Positions 1-11,032 of a stretch of 64,000 nt of DNA are shown piece after piece. The stretch is taken from the NCBI GenBank assembly GCA_958450365.1, contig CAUEEP010000933.1, positions 248,001 through 312,000 on the forward strand, written 5' to 3'. Under the pieces are notes generated by a model. That model did not search any database, was not told the DNA's origin, and saw only the letters and a program-made list of their open reading frames with translations. The stretch is from Mesorhabditis belari (taxonomy: Eukaryota > Nematoda > Chromadorea > Rhabditida > Rhabditidae). Each line of letters opens with the position of its first letter. Within the stretch, counting starts at the first letter, position 1. A program made the position numbers and the translations under genes.

Positions 1-2722
1 TGAGGACATCGACGATGAAGATGATGTGGACTTTGAATTGGAAGAAGAGGGAGAAGAACTCGAGGATGAAATTGTCGGAGAGGATTCGGGTACAAGTTTA
101 TATACGACATACCAAAAAAAACTTTAATATAACAGCTTAATACAAAATTTGCCTAAAGATAAGTTGCAAAGTGCTGAGTAGAGTAAGAAATAGCATTGCT
201 CTTTAGTCTCATTACTGTTAACTCCAACCTTGTACAATCATTTCGTTCAGATGCCGAAAGTGTCATTTCTGGGGAGAGCCTTGAGGTGGCTTTTGAACAC
301 GATCGGAAAGCTGGACAGGTAAACTTGTTGCATAGGAAAAGCTAAATAATAATTTCTAGATTGATACGCGCACAAATGGCAAGAAAGGGCAAGAGAAAGA
401 GGTGCCGATCGATTTCTCCAAATTGCCTTTCAACACCAGCGACGATTCGACGGTGGCCGCCACTCGAGCTCTCGGATGGATTCTCAGCAACTGCGGGGTG
501 CAGTCGTTCTTTGAGTAAGTGCAAACGTTCATCTTATTAGAAGAAGTAAACGGAAGAATTACTTGTCTACTTGAGTAAATACGAGCAAATAAAACATGGA
601 ATAAGCAAAGTTTATTCTCTATTCTGCCTAAGATAAAGTTTCTTTCAATCTGTGGCACGTTAAGCTGCATTTTAGACTCAAAAACTCTGCAAAACCATAA
701 CTTTTTATCTTTAGTGAGTTCTGGCAACAAAACGCGCTCGTCGTGCACCGACACAACAAGAACTATTACGGGAATTTGCTGAATGTGAAAGAATTTGGAC
801 AAGTAATCGCAAAGGTTTTGGGTTTTCTTTCTAAATTTGGCTATTTTTTATTCAGGAACACGTTGAGTACGGAAAGAACATCAACATCGCTGAGTATCGC
901 GAAGGTTTACGGTACACGTTGAATGGACAGGGACGAGTTTATCCGCGACACTTGCAGAATCATTTGATCGTGGGTTTTTGGGCAAAATTGCTAAATTTTG
1001 GGAAGATATAAAATTAAATCTGTAATAAACTCATTTTTTTGTTTTCAGGAAGGTCGATCCATTCAACTGGTGAACCCGCAGCGCTTCTTTCCGCGTATTT
1101 GGTACCTCTGCGAGATTCTTCAAGAGCTTTTTGGATGTTTTGTTGGAGCGAACACGTAGGGGATCGTTTTATTGGTGGATTAAGTATAAACTTTAGATAT
1201 TTGACCCCGGCCGGCTCATCCGGATTTGCGCCACATTGGGATGAGATCGGTTCGTTCGTTAAGGTTTTATTAACCAATAGATTTTAGACGCTTTCTTGTT
1301 GCAATTGGAGGGACGGAAATATTGGAAAGTTTATGCGCCGGACAGCGTCGAGAATGAGTTGCCAAGGGAAAGCTCGGGTTGGTAAATCAGTTGAAGATCT
1401 CATGAGTATCTTCTTTTCCTTTTTCAGGAAACTTCACTGACAAGGACTTTGTCGGCCGCCAACCGTGCTTTGAGGGCTGGATTGAGCAGGGCGACATGCT
1501 GTACCTTCCACGCGGTTTCATTCATCAGGTTGGGGAAAGTTTTTGAAATGATTTTTTGATGATCATTTTAGGCTTCAACTTGCAAGCAAACGCATTCGTT
1601 TCATGTGACGATCTCCGTCGGTCGCCACCATTCTTTCGCGGACATGCTGGAGAAACTGATGCCTATTGCGTTAACACAATTGGGAGATAAAAGGGTGAAG
1701 TGGGTTGTCGAAATTCGTGGGCAGTTTTAATTTTTATTTTCAGACTTCGTCAAGGACTTCCGCCTGGCTATTTGGATATGACCGGTATTGCCGAATTGGA
1801 CTACAAAAATGAGGAACATGAGGATGAAAAGTGGGTTTTTGAAAGAGAAACCAATTTAACTCTAAATTCAGACTAACAATTCCGATGGCCGGTCACATGT
1901 CGGCTCTTAATCGAAGCGTTCGTCAAGCAGTACCCTTTGCCGTCGATTTCATGGCCAGGGAATTCATGAAGACTGCACTTCCGCCAATGCTCACTCCTGG
2001 TAAAGATTTGGAGTAGATTTAGAATAAAATTATTATAAGTCATACTGTAATTAAAGCAAGTCGCCAAACCGGTGGAGTTAGCCTAAAATAGTTTTTCTTG
2101 CGAAATTTAAAGTCATTCGTTTAGATGAAAGGCGCCTATCGGCTTTCGGTGATGTGGACATTTTAAAGGGAAAACGCGTGATTTTCTCCGATCAATCCGA
2201 GGTTCGACTCATTCGGCGACATGCACAACGGTAACTGTTTGCATTTTATGTTCATTTCACCTCGTATTCAGAATGATTTTCGAGTCGCCGGAATCATGCT
2301 TCATCGTGCATCGAATGACGAACTCACTTGATTACGAGGAACGCCCGGAGCAGCTTTTCGCTTTTCCGTTCAAGGTAGGGAATTGATTAGGGTTATTCTA
2401 AAAGCAAGACATAGTCAAGCAAAGTCAAAATCTTGGCTGGTCAGGGTTTCAGGATGGATTTACTCTGAATAAAGCCGTGCTCAAAGATGGCAGTATCTGT
2501 GTTTAACCTATTAAATGGCTGTTTTCTTCAATTTTAAAATTACAATTCCTTTAGTTGATCGACGATTTTTGCCAACTCCAGAGCGCCTACCCGGAATGGA
2601 CGAAACTTGGCGAGATCAGGACATCGAAGGAAAACAAGAAAGGAAACAAGACGGTCAACAAAAATGTGCTCGAATTAGCTCGCCTTCTCTACGATAATGG
2701 ACTTCTGATGGTTAAAGAATGA
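1..2722 (+). CDS. jmjc-1: NO66/RIOX1-type JmjC oxygenase, 5' end outside window
   Basis: Ribosomal-oxygenase / histone-demethylase family (nucleolar, Fe(II)- and 2-oxoglutarate-dependent). Exons read at 1-89, 251-318, 360-514, 715-802, 856-969, 1049-1155, 1197-1249, 1288-1377, 1428-1528, 1572-1699, 1744-1830, 1872-1999, 2125-2230, 2272-2374, 2453-2500 and 2555-2722; phases agree across junctions. The first exon is very acidic, as in the N-terminal part of this family. The JmjC core shows the metal-binding H-x-D (FAPHWDEID, around 1229-1252), RKYWKVY, the GDMLYLPRGFIHQA strand and later HSFHVTISVGRHH. The C-terminus ends ARLLYDNGLLMVKE plus TGA. The donor after 2500 (gtttaa) is weak but is the one that keeps frame. 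It faces a broken lipase tail to tail at 2,931. Its last exon has been copied to 19.8 and 46.4 kb, and another exon to 4.1 kb. Confidence 0.93.
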
Positions 2723-2930
2723 GGAAATCGTTTACTTATTCATTTTGTTTTATTCTGGTTAGCCTTTCTTGAAATAGTTGTTATGTTTGTTGTTGTTTTG
2801 TTGCGGTTGATGTTACGCTTATTTTCTATAAAATCTCCAGTAAAATCGATGGTATAATGAAAATTTTTAATCATTTTAATCATAACTATCATTTCAAAAT
2901 GACGCTTACTTAAGTTTTTATTATCAAAGG

Positions 2931-3735
2931 CTATTTGCAATCCGTTTTCCACCAATCGCTCACCGCCGTATCGTAGTAGTGCGTGTGGTCCTGGAAATGG
3001 GTAAATCTGAATTGTTTGATTGCTAAAATTGCAATAATCCCACCAAAAATACTCACATCGAATTGCCACATGATCTTGCTGTTCGCGCATTGACCGATCA
3101 AATCACCATAGGGGCAAATTGTGTAGTTGGCGGTAGTCATCGCATTGTCGTACCTGGGAAAGGCTTTTGGTCCACAAATTTGATATTTGATCACGGTTTT
3201 GGTATCACAAATCTTACTCTCACAAAAAGCTGGCCTCAAAATTTCAATTCTCCTATTGATAGTATTCACTCTTGATAGTCCTCTTCATCCTTCTTTCCAA
3301 TCCGCCAAGTGAATGCCCGACGATCTAGAAGATTTTTTTGGAAAAGAACACTTCGGTACTTCGGTGATCCTGGAACGCACAGCACTCTTGGACATAGTTT
3401 CTGTTTGAAAAAATCGGCTTTTAAAAGTCAGCACGGTCACCCCCGAAATTGTTCAAGCTCAAATTTAGCCAAAATTTGCATCTCTACGTGCAATCGGCTA
3501 GCGGAAACGCCAAATTGGAACTCACTTTAGAAAATGGGCTTAAAAAGTGAGCGGGATATGATTGATGGAAATTTGGGATACGTTAACGTATCCACTGTTT
3601 AAGGTGAAAGTCGAATTCGACGGATTCGACCAAATTAGCTATCGTATCCCCGAAATTGGAGCGCATTTTAGAAAAGTGCGCTCAAGAAAGCACTCACATA
3701 GACATCGTACGTTGGGTAGACTTTTCTCAGCGTCA
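2931..3735 (-). pseudogene. Class-3 lipase copy A, internally deleted
   Basis: Same family as the intact gene at 20,153-22,425. Present on the minus strand are the terminal exon (DHTHYYDTAVSDWWKTDCK and stop at 2931-2933), the exon with YDNAMTTANYTICPYGDL, then, without the two exons that should follow, the nucleophile-elbow exon (IVGHSLGG, about 3305-3330) and the KVYPTYDVY exon. The first join falls in intron sequence (ccttctttc next to caatccgcc). The nucleophile-elbow exon is cut short, and the KVYPTYDVY exon diverges after about 3745. The family N-terminus is absent. This is a dead copy. It sits about 210 bp downstream of NO66 in the same tail-to-tail arrangement as the blocks at 19.8-22.4 and 46.4-50 kb. 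Confidence 0.85.
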
Positions 3736-4015
3736 TCACTTCCGCCTTTGAAGTTTTCGTTTTTCGCAAAAAACGGATCCACGAGCTTAAAAGGAATTTC
3801 TCGCCGTCTAAAGGAACCAACCAAATGGTGTAGATTATCCAAAATCGATCACTATCCAAAACCAAATGTAGACATTTTTATGATGATACGAAAAAGGCTT
3901 TGGGGCTCTTTTTTTGTCTCGAAAATTTCCCCAAAGAAGACGACATTGATTAAGCTGAAAAATCAGTACGATAAGTATATAATTACGAATTTACACATTT
4001 GAATTTTTAAAGTTT
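3736..4015. other. Unrecognised sequence
   Basis: Follows the broken end of lipase copy A. An open frame runs on the plus strand across 3562-4002 but includes known lipase exon on the wrong strand, so it is not a supported gene. I recognise no family. Confidence 0.3.
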
Positions 4016-4149
4016 TGAAGTTTTGAAGTTTTAAAAGGTGAAAAAGTGATTTCATTGATCTTATGACTTTATGAACTATTTTGGAAATAATTTTTTGTGT
4101 TTCCATAAAAAATTCAGCATTTCAGAAACCGAGTCATTTATCAGTACCC
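4016..4149 (+). repeat. Direct repeat, left copy
   Basis: About 135 bp ending in cagtacccttatc, repeated almost identically at 4668-4806. The pair flanks the NO66 fragment and about 300 bp of unrelated sequence, so the fragment lies inside a local duplication. Confidence 0.75.
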
Positions 4150-4345
4150 TTATCGGAATCATGCTTTATCGTGCATCGAATGACGAACTCGCTTGATTAC
4201 GAGGAACGCCCGGAGCAGCTTTTCGCTTTTCCGTTCAAGGTAGGGAATTGATTAGGGTTTTTCTAAAAGCAAGACATAGCCAAGCAAAGTCAAAATCTTG
4301 GCTGGTCAGGGTTTCAGGATGGATTTACTCTGAATAAAGCCGATA
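4141..4345 (+). pseudogene. NO66 exon fragment
   Basis: Near-identical to 2285-2480 of the NO66 gene: the exon with SCFIVHRMTNSLDYEERPEQ, its whole intron and the start of the next exon (GATGGATTTACTCTGAATAA), then a break. Retention of the intron shows it was copied at the DNA level and not through mRNA. Confidence 0.88.
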
Positions 4346-4667
4346 AGTATAGTTTACGGATTTACACATTTTGTGCAGTGTCGTGCGAGAATACCGATAG
4401 GGGCGTTGATTATTAGATATTTATTCTGAATCTAGCAAGAAAATACAATAAAATAGGATTAATCGTTGGCGCAGTGTTTCATAGCGATACGAAAGGAATA
4501 TACGGAAAGAATATGAAAAGTGTCCCCCCCGTAAAGTGGGCTCCGACCCTTTTATCCGTCCCTTTATCTTAAAAACAATCTTTCAGAGACGGGACAAGAA
4601 AACCAGACATTCAAATCAAAACATTAAATAAGATTTCACAGAAAAGAACCACTTTTCTGCACACATT

Positions 4668-4806
4668 TGAAGTTTTAAAGTGTTGAAAGGTGAAAAAGTG
4701 ATTTCATTGATCTTATGACTTTATGAACTATTTTGAAAATAATTTTTTGTGTTTCCATAAAAAATTCAGCATTTCAGAAACCAAGTCATTTATCAGTACG
4801 CTTATC
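4668..4806 (+). repeat. Direct repeat, right copy
   Basis: Partner of 4016-4149. It ends just upstream of the first exon of the claudin-like gene, so that gene's 5' flank is itself duplicated material. Confidence 0.75.
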
Positions 4807-4895
4807 ATTTTTTTTTTTGGGTCAAGCAAGTTTTGAAATCGAACGATCGATCGATCGAGCCTCAGAGAAGCAGAAAATCGAAATTTCTTATCGAA

Positions 4896-7800
4896 ATGTT
4901 TACTTCACAAATGAGGATTTCAAGGAAAATATTCGGTATTCTCTGTGCTTTCTCGATTGCAGCATGTATCACCAACATAGTGGCAACATTTTCGTCAGGT
5001 AAGTCAAAAGAAAAAAAATATTTATTTATTTATAGTAGTGTTACTGCTCCACAAAATTACCCTAAAGTCGCGAGTATAAATTCTGTTTGGTTTTCGCATG
5101 CAAATTGACGGCTGTCTCCGGTGCGGTGTGTCGAGGGTTCGAACCCCGCTGCAGCATAACTTTTTTGCTTTTTAAAAACAATAATAGAAGTAAATTTATT
5201 GAGGGTTATAGCAATTTTATGCTGTTATTTTTCTCCGGGCGTGGCTCGGCGCGTCCGCCCTGCTCCTCTCCGGTGCTCAGGCTTAGGCTTAGGCTTGGAC
5301 TTAGGCTTAGGCTTAGGCTCGGCGCGTCCGCCCCGCTCCTCTCCGGTGCTCAGGCTCAGGCTAGCAGCAGGCAGGCTCGGCCTCCCCCGCCCTCTCCGGT
5401 GCTCAGGCTCAGGCTTAGCCTAGGCTTAGCTTAGGCTCGGCACCCTCTCTCTCCGGTCCAGGCCAGGCTAGGCTTAGCCGCCCCGCCCCGCTCCTCTCCG
5501 GTGCTCAGGCTCAGGCTTAGGCTTAGCCTAGGCTTAGGCTTAGGCTCGGCGCGTCCACCCTGCTCCTCTCCGGTGCTCAGGCTTAGGCTTAGGCTCAGGC
5601 TTAGGCTTAGGCTTAGGCTCGGCGCGTCCGGCCTGCTCCTCTCCGGTGCTCAGTCTTATGGATCCCTCCCTGGCCTCTTCATCCGGCCAAAGTCCACGTC
5701 GACGGTCGAAAGAGATGCTTTCCAGCGTCTTCTCCAACACTATCGTCTGGATGTATCCATGCACATAACAAATAGCAATGGTGATAGGCTGTCACCCTGT
5801 AGTATCCCGCGCTCCAAGAACAATAATAAAAGTTTATATAACAATAATAAAAGTTTATATAGCAATAAAAATGTATAAAAACCCAACAAAAAGGAATTCA
5901 AAGCAATTAAAGCGAATGTAAATTAAGGCAGAACTTATACTCGGATCGACTTATACTCGGGATCTTAGGGTATATGATATTATATGACAAAATTATATGA
6001 CAAAATTAATAGATATACTACATATCTCACGTGTTTCAATGGCAAAAATCTAGTAAGGAAAATACGAAAAACTTTTTGCACTATCGTTTCTTAAGAGCAT
6101 AAAATTGGTAAAAAAAGTAACTGTCCATACAATTTTGTGGAGCAGTGTAGGGTGGCCAAGAATTACCTCAACACACAAAAGGCCTGGCTTTTAACGAAAT
6201 AATTAAATTCATCTCGAAATGTTAACTTAAATATCTTTATTCAACATATAAACAGTAACAAATTAACAATTAAATTCAAATTTGCCTCCATCGGCATTCA
6301 GACAGGCCTGCAAACGTTTGGGAAACGCGTTGCCCGTTGAAAAACGCACCGTGGCAAGCAAATAGGCATCATAAATAGGCAAACAGGGTATCCCATGCTT
6401 TGATGAGCGCCTTCTTCAAACTTTCGATATTTTTATATGGTTTTGCACATGCCCTGACTTCAAGAACACTCCAGACTGAGTAATCCAATGGGTGAAGATC
6501 GGGTAAGCTGGGTGGCCCACCCAGAAAACGAGATCAAGTCCGGGAAGGTCTTTGAACAAAACTCTTCTTTGCCTTCTTTGCTTCTCTGCACCTTCTTTGC
6601 CTTGTGAGCCGGCACACCATCTTGTTGATAAGTTCAAATTCGATTTTTGAAGTGGCGTTGAGCCCACAGAACAACCTCCTTCTTTAGCAAGGCCAAATAA
6701 TCGACCGCATTTACTTTCACACCTTGAAAAACAAAGATCAACGGGGTCTTTCCATTGGCGGTTATCCTGGCAAAAACCATCACCGATGCAGGATTGAGAA
6801 CTGCGCGATACGGTGACGTTTGGCTGAGATTCTGCCCAAACTCGATCATTTTCCTTGTTGAGAATTCCCTCGACGGTAAATATCTTTTCATCAGTGAACA
6901 GGATGTTTGTGGCGATCGATTCCATTGAGTCGTTGCAAAAGTTGGGCAACATCGGTCTTTTCGCTTGCCCTTCGCAGCAGCTGATAGTAATTGAGATTTG
7001 TTCTTCTTGTAGGCTTCATTTACAGCTTTTTCTTGATGATTGTGTTGACGGAGCTTCTCTTCAGACCCATTTTCTGTGCCATTCCTCGAGCCGATTGGTT
7101 AAGGTTTAATCTTAGACGATCGCGCACTTTCTTGACATTAGTAACCGTTGTTCGTTTTGCGGAGTAACCGCTGTTCGTTTTGCACCTCTTCCAGAGCGAT
7201 CAGAAACTGTGCCCAGAGTTTCATAACGTTGAATGGTTCGAGAAATGAGGCTTCTGGCGACATTCTGGGGCTTCTGGGGACATTTAGGCGCTTTGAGATC
7301 TCGCTCGCCTGAACACGCTGCCGCTTGAGCTCAAGGATCGATTGTCGATGTGGAGACGCTTTCACCATTCCTGAAAACTAATGTACTAATGTACTAATGT
7401 ACTAGTGTACTAGTGTACTAATGTATTAATACTAATGTATTGAAAGTTAGTAATCATACCATAAAATAAGAAAAATACACAAAAACCATAAAAATAGGTA
7501 AGCAAAAAGTGAAATGGAGCTCATAAAATAATACGACGTTGTTGCGGTAATTCTTGGCCACCCTGTATCACCCCTGTATACCTTTAATTCGTTTACGAAT
7601 TTGCTTTATTAATAAATTAATAAGTAGGAAAGTAAAATCCCGAAATTCTCATTGCTTTCACACGCATTTTCTAGAGTGGCGAACGCTGACCTCGCGAAAT
7701 GGTGACGTCTGGAAGAGTGGACTGTTCAAGTGGAACTGTCGAGCTCCACAACCCGCACCGCACGATTCGAATAAATGCGATAATTGGTGGCAGGTAAAAT

Positions 7801-10800
7801 TTAGCTTTTTTTTTTTGCTGTTGAAGGGCTTGCTGCTGTCTTTTTAAACTCAAAGGAAAAGAAAAAGAAAAAAAAAATCTCTGAATCTAATTGAAATTTA
7901 GAATTTTCGATCTTAACAACGATTTGAACATAAATTTTCGAGTTTTAAGTAATTAATTAATTTAATTAGCTTTATTTATTATTTCTTTGCAATTCAAATT
8001 CCCAAAAACTGATCCCTAAAGCGATCTTGAGAAATAGCCGAAGATTTCTTTTTAGAATCAAAACGATTGGGAGGTCGTGGTTGTGATCAGCATGATTGTG
8101 GCCTTTGCATCGATGTGTTTGGGATTGGTGACAACGACTTTTCCGAGAGAGGTTTGAGAAAATTTCGGGAATACAAACTCTCACTCACTCTAAAACGGTT
8201 TTACGACCTTTTCCCGAAGAAATCCTTTTATTTTTTTCAAGTGCCTAAATTTGTTACTGTATAAAAAATAAAAGCTAGTTTTGAGCCGCTATTCATGAAA
8301 ACTTTTGCATTTTCTATATAATGATTCCGGGTTTCGTTATAAAGTTTTCGTTATATATACCGTATTTTCTCTAATAGTAGTGCACGCTGAGCAAAATATT
8401 CTGTCTAACTGGTCCAAAATAACTTGGGAAACTTCAGAGAAATCCTGAATTCTTCAGATTCTTTAGATTCTTTAGATTCTTCAGATTCTTTAGATTCTTC
8501 AGATTCTTTAGATTCTTTAGATTCTTTAGATCCTTCAGAGAATTTCTCGGTTTAGTTACCCAAGCTTCGTTTTAACCACAGTCAGTCTATTGTAAGCAGT
8601 CTAAATGTAGCTAACGATGAGATCTTGTGGGGGATTTGAGTGTTCAGCTTTTGTGGAAACTTTGAAAGCTGTAAAGTAGTCACCAACTCGACTACTATTA
8701 GAGAAAAAGCAGTAAAAGCGAAAGACGCACAATTTGCCGTCTGACAGGGCAAAAATAGCAAAGTTGAAGCAGACGTTGGAGACGTCCAGACGTCCAGACG
8801 TCCAATACCATCCCGGTGCACTACTATTAGAGAAAATACGGTATATATAGAGAGAATTGATTGTTTTTGCTGAAGCACTCGTTTCTTCATCTCAACCTTT
8901 CAGAAATTCGTCTATTCGTTCTCTTTCTTCTCGATTTTATGGACAATTTTCTTGGGTATTTCCGTGATCGTCTACGGACTGAATAACAAGGAAATAACTT
9001 GTAAATTTTTTTGCAAATCTTTTAAAAAAAAATCAAAAGTTTCTTTTCTTATTGGGTTTTCGGGTTTATGAATGCGAGTTTATTGCCAAAAATTCTTTTT
9101 TTCCCAAAAGAACAAAGCTATTAAATCGTTAGTCCCGTTTGTACCATTAGAAAGATAAATCTGTGTTCTACATTAGGCTTTAGATTAGATTAGATTAGAT
9201 TAGTTTAGCGTTTTTGAAAAGCTTCATTTTTGTCAATTTTTCCGGAATCCAAAGACAAGTAGTTAAAATCGTTAAAAAGCGTTTAATTGGCAACTTTTTC
9301 GATGGAAAATTAGGATTTTCTGCTCAAATGAAAGACCAAGCAGTTATACATTTTCAAAAATCAAATTTTCAGCCAAATCCATTGCCAATTCAGCCAAAGC
9401 CAAAGAAGAAAAAAACGGTTGCACAATCGTTTTTTTCTAAATCTTTCAAATTTGTTCGAAAATTTTCTCAAATCAGCAAAGATCCTTATTTTAATGCATT
9501 CTTTAGATAAAAATTCTGAAAAAACGGCTGAAACGAATTTAGCTGAAAATTTGCCGATATATGGCCGACATTTTGCCGACAGCTTCGTTATAACCACAGA
9601 CAGTCTATCGTAAAGAAAAGCTACCGTGTTTTCTCTAATAGTAGTGCACCCAGAGCGTCGCCTAAATTCCTCGAAATCTCGAGAACCGTTTATCAGAACG
9701 CATCGATGTGGGGTCGGAAAATGTAGCTGACGATGAGATCTTGTGGGGGATTTGAGTGTTGAGCTTTTGTGGAAACTTTGAAAGCCGTAAAATAGTCGCC
9801 AACTCGGCTCGCCGGGGTGCACTACTATTAGAGAAAATACGGTAATAGCTTTGTTCCCTTGGAAAAAATAATTTTTGGCGAAAAACTCGCATTCAAAACC
9901 CGACAACCTAATATTATTCTTAAATTGCTGACAATTGCTGACTAAAACTATTCAGATCACTTTTACTTTGGAGAGGGAGTGACTGAGGGATATGGGATCG
10001 GATTCTGGCTTGCACTCATAGCATTTCTCCTGTCGATTGGCGTGACGATAACGATTCTTGTACTTCTACTTGATGTGCTTAAAGCAAGACCCCTTTTGAG
10101 AGCCATGTCTGCAGAGGAACTTCTAAAGAAACAAGGCTGGTCTCTGGTTCGAACTTCCGAAATGAATCTACCTCTCGCCCTAGGGGATGCTGTCTGCGAG
10201 GCTCTTCTTCATTTGGAACAAAAAAGGAATTCGGTAAAGACATTTTAAACCAGATCATTTATAAATCATTTAATTAAATGTTGTTTTAATAAGAATTTCG
10301 ATGTAAAACACTAGAGTAAATCTCCGTTTTGAATCGGGAAAATCGGGAAAAAGTTTTTTGACGATTTTTAGACGGATTTTTTTGACGGAGATAACTCTAT
10401 TAAAAACGATCGTACTCTTCTATTATAAGAGCCCAAATTATCATAAATGCAAATTTACTTTCATACTGTCATACCTCGAGATATAAAGTCGTTAAAGTTC
10501 GACCGGCTTTTGCAAGTTTTCCTTAAGAAAAAAAACCATAGAAGCCGTCCAACTTTGACACCGTTTTTCTCTATGTTCTTACACATGAGTATACAAGATA
10601 AATTGTACTTTTCTATAACCAAATTTAATGAGGATCATTTTAAAACCAACCACAAGTCGATCTGATCACTGGGAGTCGAGTTATAGAGTCAAATAAAAAA
10701 GTCCCCAAACCCCGAGACTCGTCACGGAATTTGGAAGTTCAACTTTGACACAAATTTTCTCTATGTACATGAGTACAGCACAAATACATGAGTACACAAA

Positions 10801-11032
10801 ACAAATTGTACTTTTCTCTAGCCAAATTTAATGCGGATTCTTTTAAATGTAATTACGACCCAAAACGATTTTCAGCTTCCACTTTCAGACGAAAATTTTT
10901 ACCAAATTTTTCATCAAAATTTTATTTTAGCACAATCGGCTTGAAAACATGAAGGCATCACAACAATTAGAAGACTATTTCCCCGCCGTTCACTCTTACA
11001 AGGAAGGAAACGCTGTCGAGGCTGACGAGTGA
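4896..11032 (+). CDS. Four-transmembrane claudin-like protein
   Basis: Six exons in consistent phase: 4896-4998, 7675-7793, 8056-8151, 8904-9000, 9956-10233 and 10931-11032, giving 264 residues. TM1 lies in exon 1 (IFGILCAFSIAACITNIVAT). The first extracellular loop has W, then GDVWKSGLFKWNC, then a second Cys, like the W-GLW-C-C signature of the claudin/PMP22 superfamily. TM2 is VVVVISMIVAFASMCLGL, TM3 follows in exon 4, and TM4 is FWLALIAFLLSIGVTITILV. The cytoplasmic tail ends GNAVEADE. Start: first ATG of the only upstream exon that supplies TM1. If the exon-5 donor at 10234 is not used, translation ends after four more residues (VKTF), giving a short-tail form. Intron 1 (2.7 kb) carries TTAGGC repeats, a reverse-transcriptase scrap and a Tc1/mariner. 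The last exon is duplicated at 45.8 kb. Family assignment is by topology and motif only. Confidence 0.78.
5262..5648. repeat. Interstitial nematode telomere-type repeats with GC-rich spacers
   Basis: Short runs of TTAGGC (nematode telomere unit) and near variants (CTAGGC, TCAGGC) alternate with a GC-rich unit like ggcgcgtccgccctgctcc followed by tctccggtgctcagg. At least five cycles are visible. The G-rich TTAGGC strand is the plus strand. Composition is far above the AT-rich surroundings. The long arginine/leucine-rich open frames here are products of the repeat. Confidence 0.9.
5690..5820 (-). mobile_element. LINE-type reverse transcriptase scrap
   Basis: On the minus strand, about 5820 down to 5770 reads ERGILQGDSLSPLLFVMCMD, the conserved motif upstream of the catalytic box of non-LTR retrotransposon reverse transcriptases. 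A stop and a shift follow at once. It abuts the telomere-type array. Only about 130 bp is recognisable. Confidence 0.7.
6146..7567 (-). mobile_element. Tc1/mariner transposon, decayed, with terminal inverted repeats
   Basis: Ends carry the inverted repeat GGGTGGCCAAGAATTACC (near 6150) and its complement (near 7545-7563), bordered by TA or a variant. The minus strand carries a transposase in several frames. An N-terminal helix-turn-helix starts MVKASPHRQSILELKRQR near 7368. Then come NILFTDEKIFTVEGILN (first catalytic D), YQQDGVPAH (second) and, after a frameshift, LHPLDYSVWSVLE, where the third acid is D and not E. So this is a DDxD relative. It lies inside intron 1 of the claudin-like gene and is not active as it stands. 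Confidence 0.9.
7378..7446. repeat. Microsatellite, unit about TACTAATG
   Basis: Tandem tactaatg/tactagtg units between the transposase start and the right end of the Tc1/mariner element. Confidence 0.85.
8358..8843. mobile_element. MITE family A, copy 1 (expanded centre)
   Basis: Terminal inverted repeats taccgtattttctctaata ... tattagagaaaatacggta, flanked by tata on each side. At 486 bp it is twice as long as sister copies because a satellite of ttagattct units (8449-8530) occupies the left half. It sits in intron 3 of the claudin-like gene. Confidence 0.88.
8449..8530. repeat. Minisatellite, 9-bp unit TTAGATTCT/TTCAGATTC
   Basis: About nine tandem units, inside MITE A copy 1. Confidence 0.85.
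9622..9844. mobile_element. MITE family A, copy 2
   Basis: 223 bp, with terminal repeats taccgtgttttctctaata and tattagagaaaatacggta. The core (ggtcggaaaatgtagctgac ... agtcgccaactcggctcgcc) matches copies at 16.5 and 17.1 kb. It lies in intron 4 of the claudin-like gene. Confidence 0.9.

Noticed and set aside
5120..5160. tRNA-like T arm (gggttcgaacccc) near 5137-5150
   Set aside because: No matching D arm, anticodon arm or acceptor partner upstream. At best a decayed tRNA-derived repeat.
5087..5878. Long Arg/Leu-rich open frames
   Set aside because: They are translations of the TTAGGC/TCAGGC satellite in several frames, with no splice or start context.
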